Notes: generated by a model not told the origin, from the letters alone. A stretch of DNA of 64,000 nt from Streptomyces bottropensis ATCC 25435 (GCF_000383595.1 NZ_KB911581.1:1-64000); one strand, 5' to 3'; counted from the stretch's first letter, positions 14,359 through 22,878 are shown. A program made the numbers and translations.

Positions 14359-14487
14359 GTGAAGAAGCTTCTCCTGGTCGCACTGGCCGCCATCGGCGGG
14401 CTCCTCGTGTACCGCCAGATCCAGGCGGATCGCGCCGAGCAGGACCTGTGGACGGAGGCTACTGACTCCGTGCCCACGGGTTCGTGA
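14359..14487 (+). CDS. DLW-39 family small protein
   Basis: 42-aa protein that reads MKKLLLVALAAIGGLLVYRQ, then an acidic tail with the family-defining Asp-Leu-Trp (EQDLWTEATDSV). One N-terminal hydrophobic segment suggests a membrane anchor or signal anchor. DLW-39 proteins are conserved actinobacterial mini-proteins of unknown function near gyrA. The GTG start is preceded by AAGGAAAG at a longish distance. A strong terminator follows. Confidence 0.85.
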   Translation: MKKLLLVALAAIGGLLVYRQIQADRAEQDLWTEATDSVPTGS

Positions 14488-14511
14488 ACATCGACATCAG
14501 TCTCAGAGCAG

Positions 14512-14540
14512 ACCCCGGCCGCGCTCGCGGCCGGGGTTTT
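14512..14540 (+). terminator. Rho-independent terminator after DLW-39 gene
   Basis: ACCCCGGCCGCG (14512-14523) and CGCGGCCGGGGT (14526-14537) form a near-perfect stem followed by TTTT. Confidence 0.85.
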
Positions 14541-14819
14541 GTGTCGCCCGGGCGCATAGCCCCTCTCCTCGCGGACATTCATGAGCATTTCGTCGTGGAC
14601 GGATTCGCGTAGGCGAACGATGTGATTGCCCAGGCGAAGCAGGGAGTCGAGCAGAGGCTGTTTTCAGCCGCTCCTTCCCAGGAACGAGGGCACCGACGGG
14701 TACGGCCCGGCAGGATGGGCGCATTCACTCCAGGCTTTCTTCCGGGCGGTTCTTCCGGCCTTTCCTGCGGCCTTCGACTTCGGAGCCGCGACTTCGGCTA
14801 CGACGAGGGGTGGCGCGTG
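14541..14819. other. Intergenic DNA, no gene recognised
   Basis: About 280 bases between the terminator and the next rightward gene. An open frame continues upstream of the chosen start at 14820 but has no protein-like composition. GAGGGG at 14805-14810 is the ribosome site of that gene. Confidence 0.5.
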
Positions 14820-16343
14820 ATGAGGCGGCGCACGGGCTGGTGGCGAACCGCGGCAGCCGTGGGAGCGGCCCTGTGCGTGGCGACCATGTCGGCCGGACCC
14901 GCGACTGCCGCTGACCCGCCCGCTCCGTACGGCTACGCCGACGGCGCGAGGACGGTCGAGGGAGCCACGAGCAGCACGGGCGCCGTGCGGCTGGCGGCCG
15001 GCGGGGCATACCGCAGCTCCATCGGGCCAGGCGGGAAGCTCTACTACCGCCTCGATCTCGGTGCCGCCGCCAACGCGTACGTCTCGGCCACGGTCGTACC
15101 CGACGCCGGAGCGGCGGTCGCCTCGGCGGACGGCATCAGGGTCTCTCTGCAGGACGCGGACGCCCATCGCTGCTCGTACGAGACCGCCCGCTTCGGTGCG
15201 ACCCGCAGTGCGCACCCCGTCACCGCCTGGGCCTCGCGCGAGATCGGCAGCGACGAGTACATGTGTCAGGAGGCGGGGACGTACTACGTCGTCGTCGAAC
15301 GGGTCGGCGGCGCGGGTTCTGGAAGCGGTACGGGGACGGGTCCGGGCTCGGCTTCCGGTTCGGCGTCCGGCTCGGTGTCGGGTTCGCCCTCGGCCGGCGC
15401 GTCGGAGGAATGGGGGCTGGAGCTCGGCTTCGTGTCGGAGCCCGCTGTGACGAAGGGGGGTTCGACGCGTGCTCCCGACAGCTTCGACTCCGCACCACCC
15501 GAAAGCCTGTCCGGCGACCCCGAGAGCCGAAGCGGCGGAAGCGGCTTCGCCACGGCGAGCCCGGTGGGGCAGGGCGTCTGGCAGGACGAGGCCGGCATCA
15601 GGGCCGGGGAGACGCTCTTCTACAAGGTGCCTGTCGGCTGGGGCCAGCAGCTCCACGTCACTGCCGAACTGGGCAGCACGACCGGCGGCGACGGGTACGT
15701 GGGCAACGCGTTCGTCCTGTCCCTCTACAACCCCGTACGTGGCTTCGTGAACGAAAGAACCGCCAACTACGGGGGCGAACAACGGTCCACCGCCCTCGAC
15801 CCGCTGCCGCCCGTCGCGTACGAGAACCGTTTCTCCCTCGAGGACGAAGTGAGCGGGATGCGGTTCGCCGGCTGGTACTACCTGGCCCTGCACCTGGGGA
15901 CATCGGTCGCGGACCGGTACGGCGAAAAACCTCTGGGGCTGACCCTGCGGGTGCGGCTGGGGGGCAAGGCCGAGGGCGGGCCGGGATATCTCGGCATCTC
16001 CGAGCCTGGTGGCATCTTCGAGGTCACCGCGGAGGACCGGGAGGCCGCGGAGACCGGGGCCACGGGGGAGACCCTGGACGGTGCGGGGGTCAGCGGTGGC
16101 CGGGAGGACGCGCAGACGTCCGACGGCCGGGAGGGTTCGGGCGCCTCCGGAGAAAGCCGGCGTCTCGCCATGACGGTGGTCGCGGCGGGTGGCATCGGTA
16201 CGGGGAGCCTGCTGGTGTTCGGACTCGTGGTGTGGACTCTCGTGGCGCGCAGGCGGGCGTCCGCCGACGTGAGGACGGAGGCGGAGCGCTCCAAGGCGAG
16301 CACGGCACCGCGGGGGCGGCACGGTGCGTCCCGGGGCCGGTGA
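14820..16343 (+). CDS. Exported protein with C-terminal membrane anchor
   Basis: 507 aa, not assigned to a named family. Signal peptide: MRRRTGWWRTAAAVGAALC to SAGPATAADPP. The extracellular part has two halves (about 40-160 and 235-430), each starting with a similar element (RLAAGGAYRSSIGPGGKLYY; GQGVWQDEAGIRAGETLFYK), separated by a G/S/T-rich linker (160-185). One TM lies near 455-480 (LLVFGLVVWTLVARRR), with a short basic cytoplasmic tail. Duplicated beta-rich domains joined by a flexible linker suggest a surface sensor or adhesin; this is inference. It converges on the membrane Ser/Thr kinase gene. GTG at 14817 is an equally possible start. Confidence 0.85.
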   Translation: MRRRTGWWRTAAAVGAALCVATMSAGPATAADPPAPYGYADGARTVEGATSSTGAVRLAAGGAYRSSIGPGGKLYYRLDLGAAANAYVSATVVPDAGAAVASADGIRVSLQDADAHRCSYETARFGATRSAHPVTAWASREIGSDEYMCQEAGTYYVVVERVGGAGSGSGTGTGPGSASGSASGSVSGSPSAGASEEWGLELGFVSEPAVTKGGSTRAPDSFDSAPPESLSGDPESRSGGSGFATASPVGQGVWQDEAGIRAGETLFYKVPVGWGQQLHVTAELGSTTGGDGYVGNAFVLSLYNPVRGFVNERTANYGGEQRSTALDPLPPVAYENRFSLEDEVSGMRFAGWYYLALHLGTSVADRYGEKPLGLTLRVRLGGKAEGGPGYLGISEPGGIFEVTAEDREAAETGATGETLDGAGVSGGREDAQTSDGREGSGASGESRRLAMTVVAAGGIGTGSLLVFGLVVWTLVARRRASADVRTEAERSKASTAPRGRHGASRGR

Positions 16344-16426
16344 AGCGTTCCGTGGGCTGGCTCCCTGGATCGTTCCGTGGGCTGTTCCGGGAGTGGCGGG
16401 GCGCTCAGCCGCGTCGCGGAGTCAGA

Positions 16427-18406
16427 TCAGAGCTGGCCCAGGGCCCAGAAACCCACGGCGAAGCAGGCCAGTGCGAGCAGCAGGACCGGGAGGACCACCT
16501 TGAGGGGAGGACCCGGACGGCGTCGTGGAAGCGCCCTCGATCGCCGTGGAACCTGATGCAGCCGAGCGGTGTATGAACCAGTAGAGGCGTAAGCGTGCTG
16601 CTGCACCGCCGCGGTCGGGGCCTGAGCGAGGCCCAGCGGCGAGTGCGACTGGGGGGAGGGCACATGCGCGGGTTCGACGTTCTGCGCCGGGGCGACCTGT
16701 ACGGGGGTCGCGGCAGGGGGAGTGGCCTGCTGCTCGGGGTGGTGCTCTGGGTAGCCCGGGTCGGGGCTGCGATGCTGCTCCGCCTGTCGCAGCGGTGCGT
16801 GGGCGGTGAGTACCTGGGGCGGCGGCAGATGGAAACTGCCGGTGTCCGACATCGAGGACGCCCGCGGGGGCACGGGATCGCGTTCGGGCCGTGGGGGTAC
16901 GGGGGCGGGGGGCGCCTCGGGCGATATGTGACCGGTCTGCGGCGGAGACGCCGGAGAGGCGGGGGGCGAGGAGGCGGCATCGTGAAACCGATGCTCGGTG
17001 CCGGTGCCGGTGCCGGTGCCAGTGCCGGGTCCAGAAGTGGCGGAGTCGGTCTGGGGTGGAGCAGCCGTGGGCATGGGTGGCGGCGATACGGGTCCCGTGT
17101 GCCGGGGCTGGACTCCGGAAGCTGTGGACGGTGCGGGTAGCGCGGTGCCTGCGCCGGGCGGGGGCGGCGGGCTCGGGAACGGCGGTGCGTAAGCCGGCGG
17201 ATTGTGGGGTGGCGGCGGGGTCGCTTCGGCGCCGGATGGCGAGTCGCCACGCGTGGCCGGTCCTGGGGGCCAGGACGGAGACGCCGAGGACGCCGAGGAT
17301 GGTGCAGCCGGATAGGGAGGTGCAACAGCGGACGGAAGGGAGGCGGGTGCCGACGGGACGGCAGGCGCGGAAGGAGACGCAGGGGTCTGCCGGTCGAGAG
17401 GGTGGGAAGAAGCATCCCCATCCGCGCCCGCGCCTGGGCCGGGAGTCGGTGAGGACGTACCACCGCCCATCCCCGTACCGCCGGTACCGGTACCTGTTCC
17501 GGTCTTGTCCAGACCCGATGCCCTCTGCAGGGGTCCCTCGGGGGCGAACCCTGCGGGCAGCGGGCCGAGTTGGTCGAATACCTCCACGACCTCGTCGTCG
17601 GGCCCAGGCTCGGGCAGGAGCTCGGTGGCCGCGGCGAGGGCCTTTCGGGCGCCCGTGGCGGTGCGGAAGCGGGAGTCGGGGTCGGGCTGGAGCAGCGTGG
17701 CGATGACCTGCCACAGCGGCTCGGGGACGCCTCGTGGGGCCTTCGGTGTGCCGTGGGCGGCGAAGTGTTCGATGAGGGCCTTGGAGTCGGGTTTCGCGCC
17801 TTCCAGGAGGTACAGCGCGACGAGGCCCACCGCGAAGAGGTCGGCCGGGAAATCCGGGTCGGCTCCGAGCATCTGCTCGGGAGCGAAGTAACCGGGCGTT
17901 CCCACCACGTAGTTGGTCTCGGTCAGGCGTGGTTCGCCCAGGCGCATGGCGATGCCGAAGTCGGACAGGCGCAGGCGGGGCCGGGCCGTGCCGGTGGCCT
18001 CCAGCAGCACGTTGGCGGGCTTGATGTCGCGGTGGATGATGCCCTCGGCGTGCACGGCGGCGAGGCCGGACAGCAACTGATCGAGCAGGTCGCAGACGTA
18101 GACGGGCGGAAGGGGACCGTAGTCGTTGATGAGGTTGACCAGGGAGCCCCCGGCCACCAGGTCCATGGTGAACAGGACCTGGTCGTCATCGGCGGCCCAG
18201 CTGGCGGGCGCGAGCACATGGGGGTGGTCGATCCGGACGGCCTGCTCGCGGACGAAGCGCAGCAGGGCGTGCGCGTCACGCTGTTGCAGGATCTTGGCGG
18301 CCACATAGCGGCGGCGGCGGTGGTCCCAGGTGCGCCAGACCGCGCCGACTCCCCCGCGTCCGATCGGGTCGACCAGTTCGTACCGGCCGGCGAAGACCTC
18401 ACCCAT
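16427..18406 (-). CDS. Membrane-anchored Ser/Thr protein kinase
   Basis: 659 aa Hanks-type kinase. Glycine loop GRGGVGAVW, ATP-binding lysine in YVAAKIL, catalytic loop HRDIKPANVLL, DFG motif SDFGIAM, APE-like region GTPGYFAPEQM: all key residues are present, so it should be active. The kinase domain spans about 1-265. A long Pro/Ser/Ala/Gly-rich linker with short poly-GT runs (about 300-620) leads to one C-terminal TM (VVLPVLLLALACFAVGFWAL). There are no PASTA domains, unlike pknB. ATG at 18406 fits the kinase N-terminus MGEVFAGRYELVD; longer readings are Arg-rich noise. It converges with the exported protein at 14820. Confidence 0.93.
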   Translation of the reverse strand: MGEVFAGRYELVDPIGRGGVGAVWRTWDHRRRRYVAAKILQQRDAHALLRFVREQAVRIDHPHVLAPASWAADDDQVLFTMDLVAGGSLVNLINDYGPLPPVYVCDLLDQLLSGLAAVHAEGIIHRDIKPANVLLEATGTARPRLRLSDFGIAMRLGEPRLTETNYVVGTPGYFAPEQMLGADPDFPADLFAVGLVALYLLEGAKPDSKALIEHFAAHGTPKAPRGVPEPLWQVIATLLQPDPDSRFRTATGARKALAAATELLPEPGPDDEVVEVFDQLGPLPAGFAPEGPLQRASGLDKTGTGTGTGGTGMGGGTSSPTPGPGAGADGDASSHPLDRQTPASPSAPAVPSAPASLPSAVAPPYPAAPSSASSASPSWPPGPATRGDSPSGAEATPPPPHNPPAYAPPFPSPPPPPGAGTALPAPSTASGVQPRHTGPVSPPPMPTAAPPQTDSATSGPGTGTGTGTGTEHRFHDAASSPPASPASPPQTGHISPEAPPAPVPPRPERDPVPPRASSMSDTGSFHLPPPQVLTAHAPLRQAEQHRSPDPGYPEHHPEQQATPPAATPVQVAPAQNVEPAHVPSPQSHSPLGLAQAPTAAVQQHAYASTGSYTARLHQVPRRSRALPRRRPGPPLKVVLPVLLLALACFAVGFWALGQL

Positions 18407-18684
18407 GGCTGTGCGTCGTTCCCCCTTCGGCTCCCCCGTGGCTGCCCGTCGGCGGAGGACACGGCGTTTCCGCCGCCCTCCGCAGAGCCGGCTCGCACGT
18501 GCCCGGCCCTCTCCGGAGCTTGATTCCGCGCCTTTTGTCTCCCTGCCGCCTTCCGCTGTGTCCACCGGCTCTCCTGGAGCCTACGTCCACGTCTCCAGGG
18601 CTCAAGAGGGCCCTACAGAACCCTCGTCCCCTTTTCGGCCTCGGCCCGGCCGCCGAACCCCCTTTCGGGGACCGGGCCTTGGGC

Positions 18685-19233
18685 TCAGCTCTGGTGGGAC
18701 TGGTAGTGCGCCACCGCGTCCGAGGTGCGGCCCGCGCCGTACACCCGGAGGAACTCTGCCAGTTCCGGGTGGGTCGGGGCGAGGGTGTCCGCCGCCTCGA
18801 TGATGTCGCCCGCTGCCGCCACGGAGCGAAGCAGTGACTGGATCTCGCGGACGACCCGCTTGACCGTGGGCGCCCCCGAACTCGTCGTCGACTGCGTGGT
18901 GTTGCTGAGCACCGATCCCCCCTGTGACTTCTTGATCTCGTCCATGCGCTCGGTCGCCTCGGCGGCACTCACACTGCCGTCCGCGACCTGACCCGCCAGG
19001 TCCTGCAGCAACTGCACCCGCTGGACCACCGCCGGGTTGCCGATCTTGGCACGCTGACCGCTCATCAGCTGCGACAGCATCGGTGCGGACAGGCCCAGCA
19101 CCCCCGCGAGACGGGCCTGGTTGAGCCCCAGGTCCTCGATGAGCCTACGGAAGAGCGCCCCCAGCGGCTCTCCGTACCAGTTCCGCTGCAGCTCCCGGGC
19201 TCTTGCGGTCGCTTCCTGCTGTGCGGCGTCCAT
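18685..19233 (-). CDS. XRE-family helix-turn-helix regulator
   Basis: 182 aa. An N-terminal Cro/CI-type helix-turn-helix occupies about residues 30-75 (GLNQARLAGVLGLSAPMLSQ). It is followed by a helical region (VVQRVQLLQDLAGQVADG) and an alpha-helical C-terminal domain (VKRVVREIQSLLRSVAAAG) of unknown ligand. GGGGAGA precedes the ATG at 19233. A perfect 11-2-11 palindrome 28 bases upstream of the start suggests autoregulation. Confidence 0.9.
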   Translation of the reverse strand: MDAAQQEATARARELQRNWYGEPLGALFRRLIEDLGLNQARLAGVLGLSAPMLSQLMSGQRAKIGNPAVVQRVQLLQDLAGQVADGSVSAAEATERMDEIKKSQGGSVLSNTTQSTTSSGAPTVKRVVREIQSLLRSVAAAGDIIEAADTLAPTHPELAEFLRVYGAGRTSDAVAHYQSHQS

Positions 19234-19261
19234 TGCGTCTCCCCATCGCTTCCCCAAATAC

Positions 19262-19285
19262 CGTGGTTCGCTGTAGCGAACCACG
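19262..19285. promoter_or_regulatory. 24-bp palindromic operator upstream of the XRE gene
   Basis: CGTGGTTCGCT (19262-19272), GT, AGCGAACCACG (19275-19285): perfect 11-bp arms with a 2-bp spacer. On the leftward strand a TAAGAT -10-like hexamer (19292-19297) lies just upstream, so a bound protein would cover the transcription start. This is the expected geometry for XRE autorepression. Confidence 0.7.
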
Positions 19286-19415
19286 ACGAGCATCTTACGG
19301 AGAGTGGTCGTTCACGGGGACCCCCAATCTTTTTGCGAGATCCCGGGGGTGACCCGGTACTCTGGTCTGCGAAGCCCCCCGGTGGTCGGTTGTTCCGGGT
19401 GGATGCTTCGCCTCC

Positions 19416-19488
19416 GGGGCCTTAGCTCAGTTGGTAGAGCGCTGTCTTTGCATGGCAGATGTCAGGGGTTCGACTCCCCTAGGCTCCA
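19416..19488 (+). tRNA. tRNA-Ala (anticodon TGC)
   Basis: 73 nt. Acceptor GGGGCCT pairs with AGGCTCC, including the alanine-identity G3-U70 wobble; discriminator A. D-arm GCTCAGTTGGTAGAGC, anticodon TGC at 19449-19451, T-arm GGGGTTCGACTCCCC. CCA not encoded. Confidence 0.97.
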
Positions 19489-19497
19489 CAGCGGATT

Positions 19498-19538
19498 GAC
19501 CGGGCCGGATGTCGTAGGACATCCGGCCCGGTCTTTTT
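19498..19538 (+). terminator. tRNA-Ala terminator
   Basis: GACCGGGCCGGATGTC (19498-19513), a 4-base loop and its complement (19518-19533), then TTTTT. A textbook intrinsic terminator. Confidence 0.9.
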
Positions 19539-19774
19539 GTTGCCCTCTGCGAGGGGCTCGTCGGTGCTGTTCCGGGCGGGGGTCGTCGCGATCGCTATCG
19601 GTGCGCTGAGGCGGGAAGGTGCCGCTGGAACGGGGCGACGCGCGTCGGCGGGTGCTGGTGTGCGCATATGCGAAAACGGTGCTCTGCGTCACAAGCGGGT
19701 GTGGCGGAATGTGCGCCTCACTCTTTGCAACCGGACCAATACATTCCGGCCGACGGCTTCCTGGGTCGCCGACG

Positions 19775-19804
19775 CCAGGGCTGTTTCACGTGAAACAGCC
19801 CTGG
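19775..19804. other. parS: parS site in a 30-bp perfect palindrome
   Basis: The ParB-binding sequence GTTTCACGTGAAAC (19783-19796) is extended to perfect dyad symmetry: CCAGGGCTGTTTCAC (19775-19789) followed by its exact reverse complement (19790-19804). Non-coding, about 17 kb from oriC. Confidence 0.95.
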
Positions 19805-19845
19805 GGGGCAGAAGACCTGTAAGTCTTCTGCCCCCCAGGGCTGTT
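19803..19845. terminator. Hairpin abutting parS, with repeated flank
   Basis: GGGGGGCAGAAGAC (19803-19816), a 6-base loop and GTCTTCTGCCCCCC (19823-19836) form a 14-bp stem that starts inside the end of the parS palindrome. CCAGGGCTGTT, the left arm of that palindrome, recurs at 19835-19845. It may end the leftward DUF5324 transcript or be a structural element. The rest of 19539-19962 holds no recognisable gene. Confidence 0.6.
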
Positions 19846-19962
19846 GGATGGTGCCCCGCCGAACGGGCTTCCGGGCAGAGCCGGGCCACGAGGAAAGCGT
19901 CGCGGCCCGGCCGGTGGCCTGTGAAAAATGACGTCGCCCGCCGGTACGTCGCCCGCCGGTCC

Positions 19963-20664
19963 TCAGGGGCGCTTGTCGCGGTCGGCGGCTTCCTCCTCGG
20001 CCTGCTTGGCCTGGACCTCCGGGTCGAGGGCGGACTGACCGCTGCCGTCGACGGAGGACAGGCGACCGGAGTCGGAGACCTCCGTGGCGGCGGGCGGCTC
20101 GACCAGCCAGTCGGGGTTGGCCTGCTTGTCCCACCACTTCCATGCGGCGAACGCGCCGCCGGCCAGGACGCCCATCACGGCCAGGCCCTTGACGGCGCGG
20201 CCGAGCCGTGCGCGGCGCTCCTGCCTGCGGACCAGCCTCTGGATCTGCTGGGGCGAGACCTGTCCACGTAGTGCGGCCAGCGCCGCGACGCTCCGGGCGG
20301 TGGCTTCCTCACGGACCGGGCCGGCGGCGGCCACGGCCTGCTCGATGCGGGGACGGGAGTAGTCGGCGGCCTGACGAGCCGCCTTACGGGTGCGGACGGC
20401 GGCTTCATGGGCCGCCTGATCGACTTTCGGCGGCACATGCGTGCGGGCCTGCTCAAGACGCGGGACGACCAGGGCGCCGTACTGGACGCGTGCCTGCTCC
20501 GCGGCCTGCGACACCTTCGGCGCGATCAGCACGCGTGCCTCGTGCGCGTAGTGCGAAGCCTTGTCCTTGGCTGTGTCGGCGTAGGGCGCCACCACTTCCG
20601 CGGCGTGCAGCACGCTGTCCTTTGCCGAGCCGGTCGCGGCGCGCACGCTCTCGATGCGGGTCAC
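19963..20664 (-). CDS. DUF5324 family membrane-associated protein
   Basis: 233 aa actinobacterial protein of unknown function. Residues 1-140 form a long amphipathic Ala/Lys/Arg helix, rich in heptad-like repeats (VLHAAEVVAPYADTAKDKA). One hydrophobic segment follows near 165-182 (AVKGLAVMGVLAGGAFAAW), then an acidic C-terminal tail. The late-embryogenesis/apolipoprotein-like helix suggests membrane or envelope association; this is inference. The GTG start (TRIESVRAATG) is preceded by GAGGAGGA. Confidence 0.85.
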   Translation of the reverse strand: MTRIESVRAATGSAKDSVLHAAEVVAPYADTAKDKASHYAHEARVLIAPKVSQAAEQARVQYGALVVPRLEQARTHVPPKVDQAAHEAAVRTRKAARQAADYSRPRIEQAVAAAGPVREEATARSVAALAALRGQVSPQQIQRLVRRQERRARLGRAVKGLAVMGVLAGGAFAAWKWWDKQANPDWLVEPPAATEVSDSGRLSSVDGSGQSALDPEVQAKQAEEEAADRDKRP

Positions 20665-21037
20665 GGGATCCTCCTCCTCGGTGGCGTACGTAATTCGACT
20701 TTCCACCCTTTTGGGGATCATGCCTCTCGGAGCGATCCGGGGCATGTGCGGGCGGGCATCCGGGTCATGGGCGCCGACTCCGGCTGATCATCGAGCGGGA
20801 GCCGTTCTGAACCGGTCCGTGCAACAGAGTCCGTGCAATAGAGGATGAATACGGGACAACGGGAACTTGTCCACGACAGTGCCGACAATGCCACGGATCG
20901 CCGCGAAGCGCGCCGCTCCGGGGGTACTCGGCCGCTTTTCCGCGTCACTCCTCGTACGAGAGCGCGGGCGTCGGGGGACGCACGGCGTCGTCCGTGCGAG
21001 GATCAGGGGAGTCACAAAGGACAACGGAAGGCAGATC
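20665..21037. other. Divergent promoter region, DUF5324 / cyclophilin
   Basis: 373 bases. A single DnaA-box-like TTGTCCACG at 20867-20875 is visible. GGAAGG at 21026-21031 is the cyclophilin ribosome site. No separate gene seen. Confidence 0.5.
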
Positions 21038-21571
21038 GTGGCAGAGCAGCTGTACGCCACCCTGAAGACCAACCATGGCGACATCGAGGTACGGCTGCTG
21101 CCGAACCACGCGCCCAAGACGGTCCGTAACTTCGTCGAGCTCGCCCAGGGCGAGCGTGAGTGGACCAATCCGGCCACCGGCCAGAAGTCCACGGACAAGC
21201 TCTACGACGGCACGGTCTTCCACCGGGTGATCAGTGGATTCATGATCCAGGGCGGTGACCCGCTGGGCAACGGCACCGGTGGGCCCGGCTACCAGTTCGC
21301 GGACGAGTTCCACCCGGACCTCGCCTTCGACAAGCCCTACCTGCTGGCCATGGCCAACGCCGGCCCGGGCACCAACGGCTCGCAGTTCTTCATCACCGTC
21401 TCCCCGACGGCATGGCTGACCCGCAAGCACACCATCTTCGGTGAAGTGGTCGACGCGGCCAGCCAGAAGATCGTGGACGCCATCGCCGGCGCCCAGACGA
21501 ACCCGCGCACCGACCGCCCGGTCAACGACGTCGTCATCGAGTCGGTCGTCGTCGAGACCCGCCAGGGCTGA
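21038..21571 (+). CDS. Peptidyl-prolyl cis-trans isomerase, cyclophilin type
   Basis: 177-aa cytosolic cyclophilin that catalyses prolyl isomerisation. Conserved motifs are FHRVISGFMIQGGDP with the catalytic Arg, GTNGSQFFIT and the cyclosporin-site Trp in PTAWLTRKHTIFG. GTG at 21038 (AEQLYATLKTNHGD) with GGAAGG upstream; longer starts add an Arg-rich non-conserved tail. No signal peptide. It lies upstream of a rhomboid protease in the same direction. Confidence 0.95.
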   Translation: MAEQLYATLKTNHGDIEVRLLPNHAPKTVRNFVELAQGEREWTNPATGQKSTDKLYDGTVFHRVISGFMIQGGDPLGNGTGGPGYQFADEFHPDLAFDKPYLLAMANAGPGTNGSQFFITVSPTAWLTRKHTIFGEVVDAASQKIVDAIAGAQTNPRTDRPVNDVVIESVVVETRQG

Positions 21572-21728
21572 TTCCGTCGGCGTTCACCGCGACGGAGGAA
21601 CGCGCAGGGTCCATCGCGAGGCCGGAACCCAAAGGTTCGCAGGTCCCCGAAGGGAACCAATCGCCCCGCTCATCCGTAGGGATGGGCGGGGCGACGCGCT
21701 CCACACACGCGCAAGGGAGGGGATCCCG

Positions 21729-22622
21729 ATGGACCAGGTGCCGAGCAGTCCGCAGGACGCGCAGAGCCTGCCCACCTGCTACCGGCACCCGGACCGCGAG
21801 ACGGGCATCCGCTGCACCCGCTGTGAGCGTCCCATCTGCCCCGAGTGCATGGTGAGCGCCTCCGTGGGCTTCCAGTGCCCGGAATGCGTCCGCGGCGGCT
21901 CCGGCACCGGCCACGCGCCCTCCGCCTCCGCCCCGCGCACCCTCGCGGGCGGCACCGTCGCCGCCGACCCCCGGCTTCTCACCAAGATCCTGATCGGCGT
22001 GAACCTGCTGCTCTTCCTGGTGCAGCAGGCCGTGGGCGACACCTTCGAAGACCGGTTCGACCTCATCGGAAGGGCGTGGGACCCGGAGCTCGGTTCCTCG
22101 CTCCAGGGCGTCGCCGAAGGGCAGTGGTATCGGCTGGTGACGTCGATGTTCCTGCACGGCAGCGTCACCCACATCCTGTTCAACATGCTCAGCCTGTGGT
22201 GGATCGGCGGCCCTCTGGAGGCGGCTCTCGGCCGGGCCCGCTATCTGACGCTCTACTTCGTCTCCGGCCTCGCCGGCAGCGCGCTCACCTACCTGCTCGC
22301 AGCGCCGAACCAACCGTCGCTCGGTGCGTCCGGTGCCATCTTCGGCCTCTTCGGTGCGACCGGCGTTCTCATGCGACGTCTCAGGTACGACATGCGTCCG
22401 TTGATCATCCTGCTGGTGATCAACCTGATCTTCACCTTCAGCCCGATGTTCAACATCGCCTGGGAAGCCCACGTCGGCGGCCTCGTCGGCGGTGTGCTGA
22501 TCGGCTACGCGATGGTGCACGCACCGCGTGAGCGGAGGGCACTGATCCAGTACGGCGCGTGCGCCCTGGTGCTCGCCGCCGTGGTGATCATGACGGTGAT
22601 CCGGACGGCACAGCTGACCTGA
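21729..22622 (+). CDS. Rhomboid-family intramembrane serine protease
   Basis: 297 aa. The N-terminal zinc-ribbon/B-box-like segment has CYRHPDRETGIRCTRC followed by CPECM and CPEC (about residues 19-60). Six or so TM segments follow. The catalytic Ser lies in GASGAIFGLFG and His in AHVGGLVGG; HGSVTHILFNM is the conserved loop/TM2 signature. The family cleaves TM substrates within the membrane; the substrate here is unknown. ATG at 21729 follows AGGGAGGGG. Confidence 0.94.
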   Translation: MDQVPSSPQDAQSLPTCYRHPDRETGIRCTRCERPICPECMVSASVGFQCPECVRGGSGTGHAPSASAPRTLAGGTVAADPRLLTKILIGVNLLLFLVQQAVGDTFEDRFDLIGRAWDPELGSSLQGVAEGQWYRLVTSMFLHGSVTHILFNMLSLWWIGGPLEAALGRARYLTLYFVSGLAGSALTYLLAAPNQPSLGASGAIFGLFGATGVLMRRLRYDMRPLIILLVINLIFTFSPMFNIAWEAHVGGLVGGVLIGYAMVHAPRERRALIQYGACALVLAAVVIMTVIRTAQLT

Positions 22623-22676
22623 GGTGATGTCGGAACGTCACCGTTCCACCGCTCCTCGGGCACCGTGACAGCACTG

Positions 22677-22878
22677 TTGTCCACAGAACGTGGCGGATCT
22701 TGTGCATAGGGTGCGGGCGCGGGTGCGCCCCCTGCCGCTCACCTGCGTTCTCGCAGGTCAGGCAAGGGGCGAACATGTTTACGGAAGCCGGTAGGTCAGT
22801 CATACCGGCGTCAACGCCCGGTGAGTTATCCACAGATCGTCGTTCTTTTTCCCCACTGTGGAAAACACCTGTGGATAA
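22677..22878. promoter_or_regulatory. DnaA-box cluster outside oriC
   Basis: TTGTCCACA (22677-22685) and TTATCCACA (22826-22834) are exact box sequences, TGTGGATAA (22870-22878) is an exact inverted one, and TGTGGAAAA (22857-22865) is looser. All lie in the gap between the convergent rhomboid and crgA genes, where no promoter is needed. DnaA-box clusters outside oriC that titrate DnaA are known in Streptomyces; assignment of this one is inference. A small hairpin ACCTGCG-TTCT-CGCAGGT (22741-22758) may end the rhomboid transcript. Confidence 0.8.

Noticed and set aside
13231..19488. Remnant of an rRNA operon, suggested by tRNA-Ile and tRNA-Ala
   Set aside because: The two tRNAs are 6 kb apart, each with its own promoter and terminator, and no 16S or 23S sequence is present.
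19539..19774. Small rightward gene after tRNA-Ala
   Set aside because: Open but without ribosome site or conserved sequence; it would run through the parS palindrome.
19783..19796. GTTTCACGTGAAAC as transposon ends
   Set aside because: The sequence is the ParB site repeated at seven places without transposase genes or target duplications.
22677..22878. Second replication origin
   Set aside because: Only three good boxes and no AT-rich unwinding element; a titration or regulatory site is the simpler reading.
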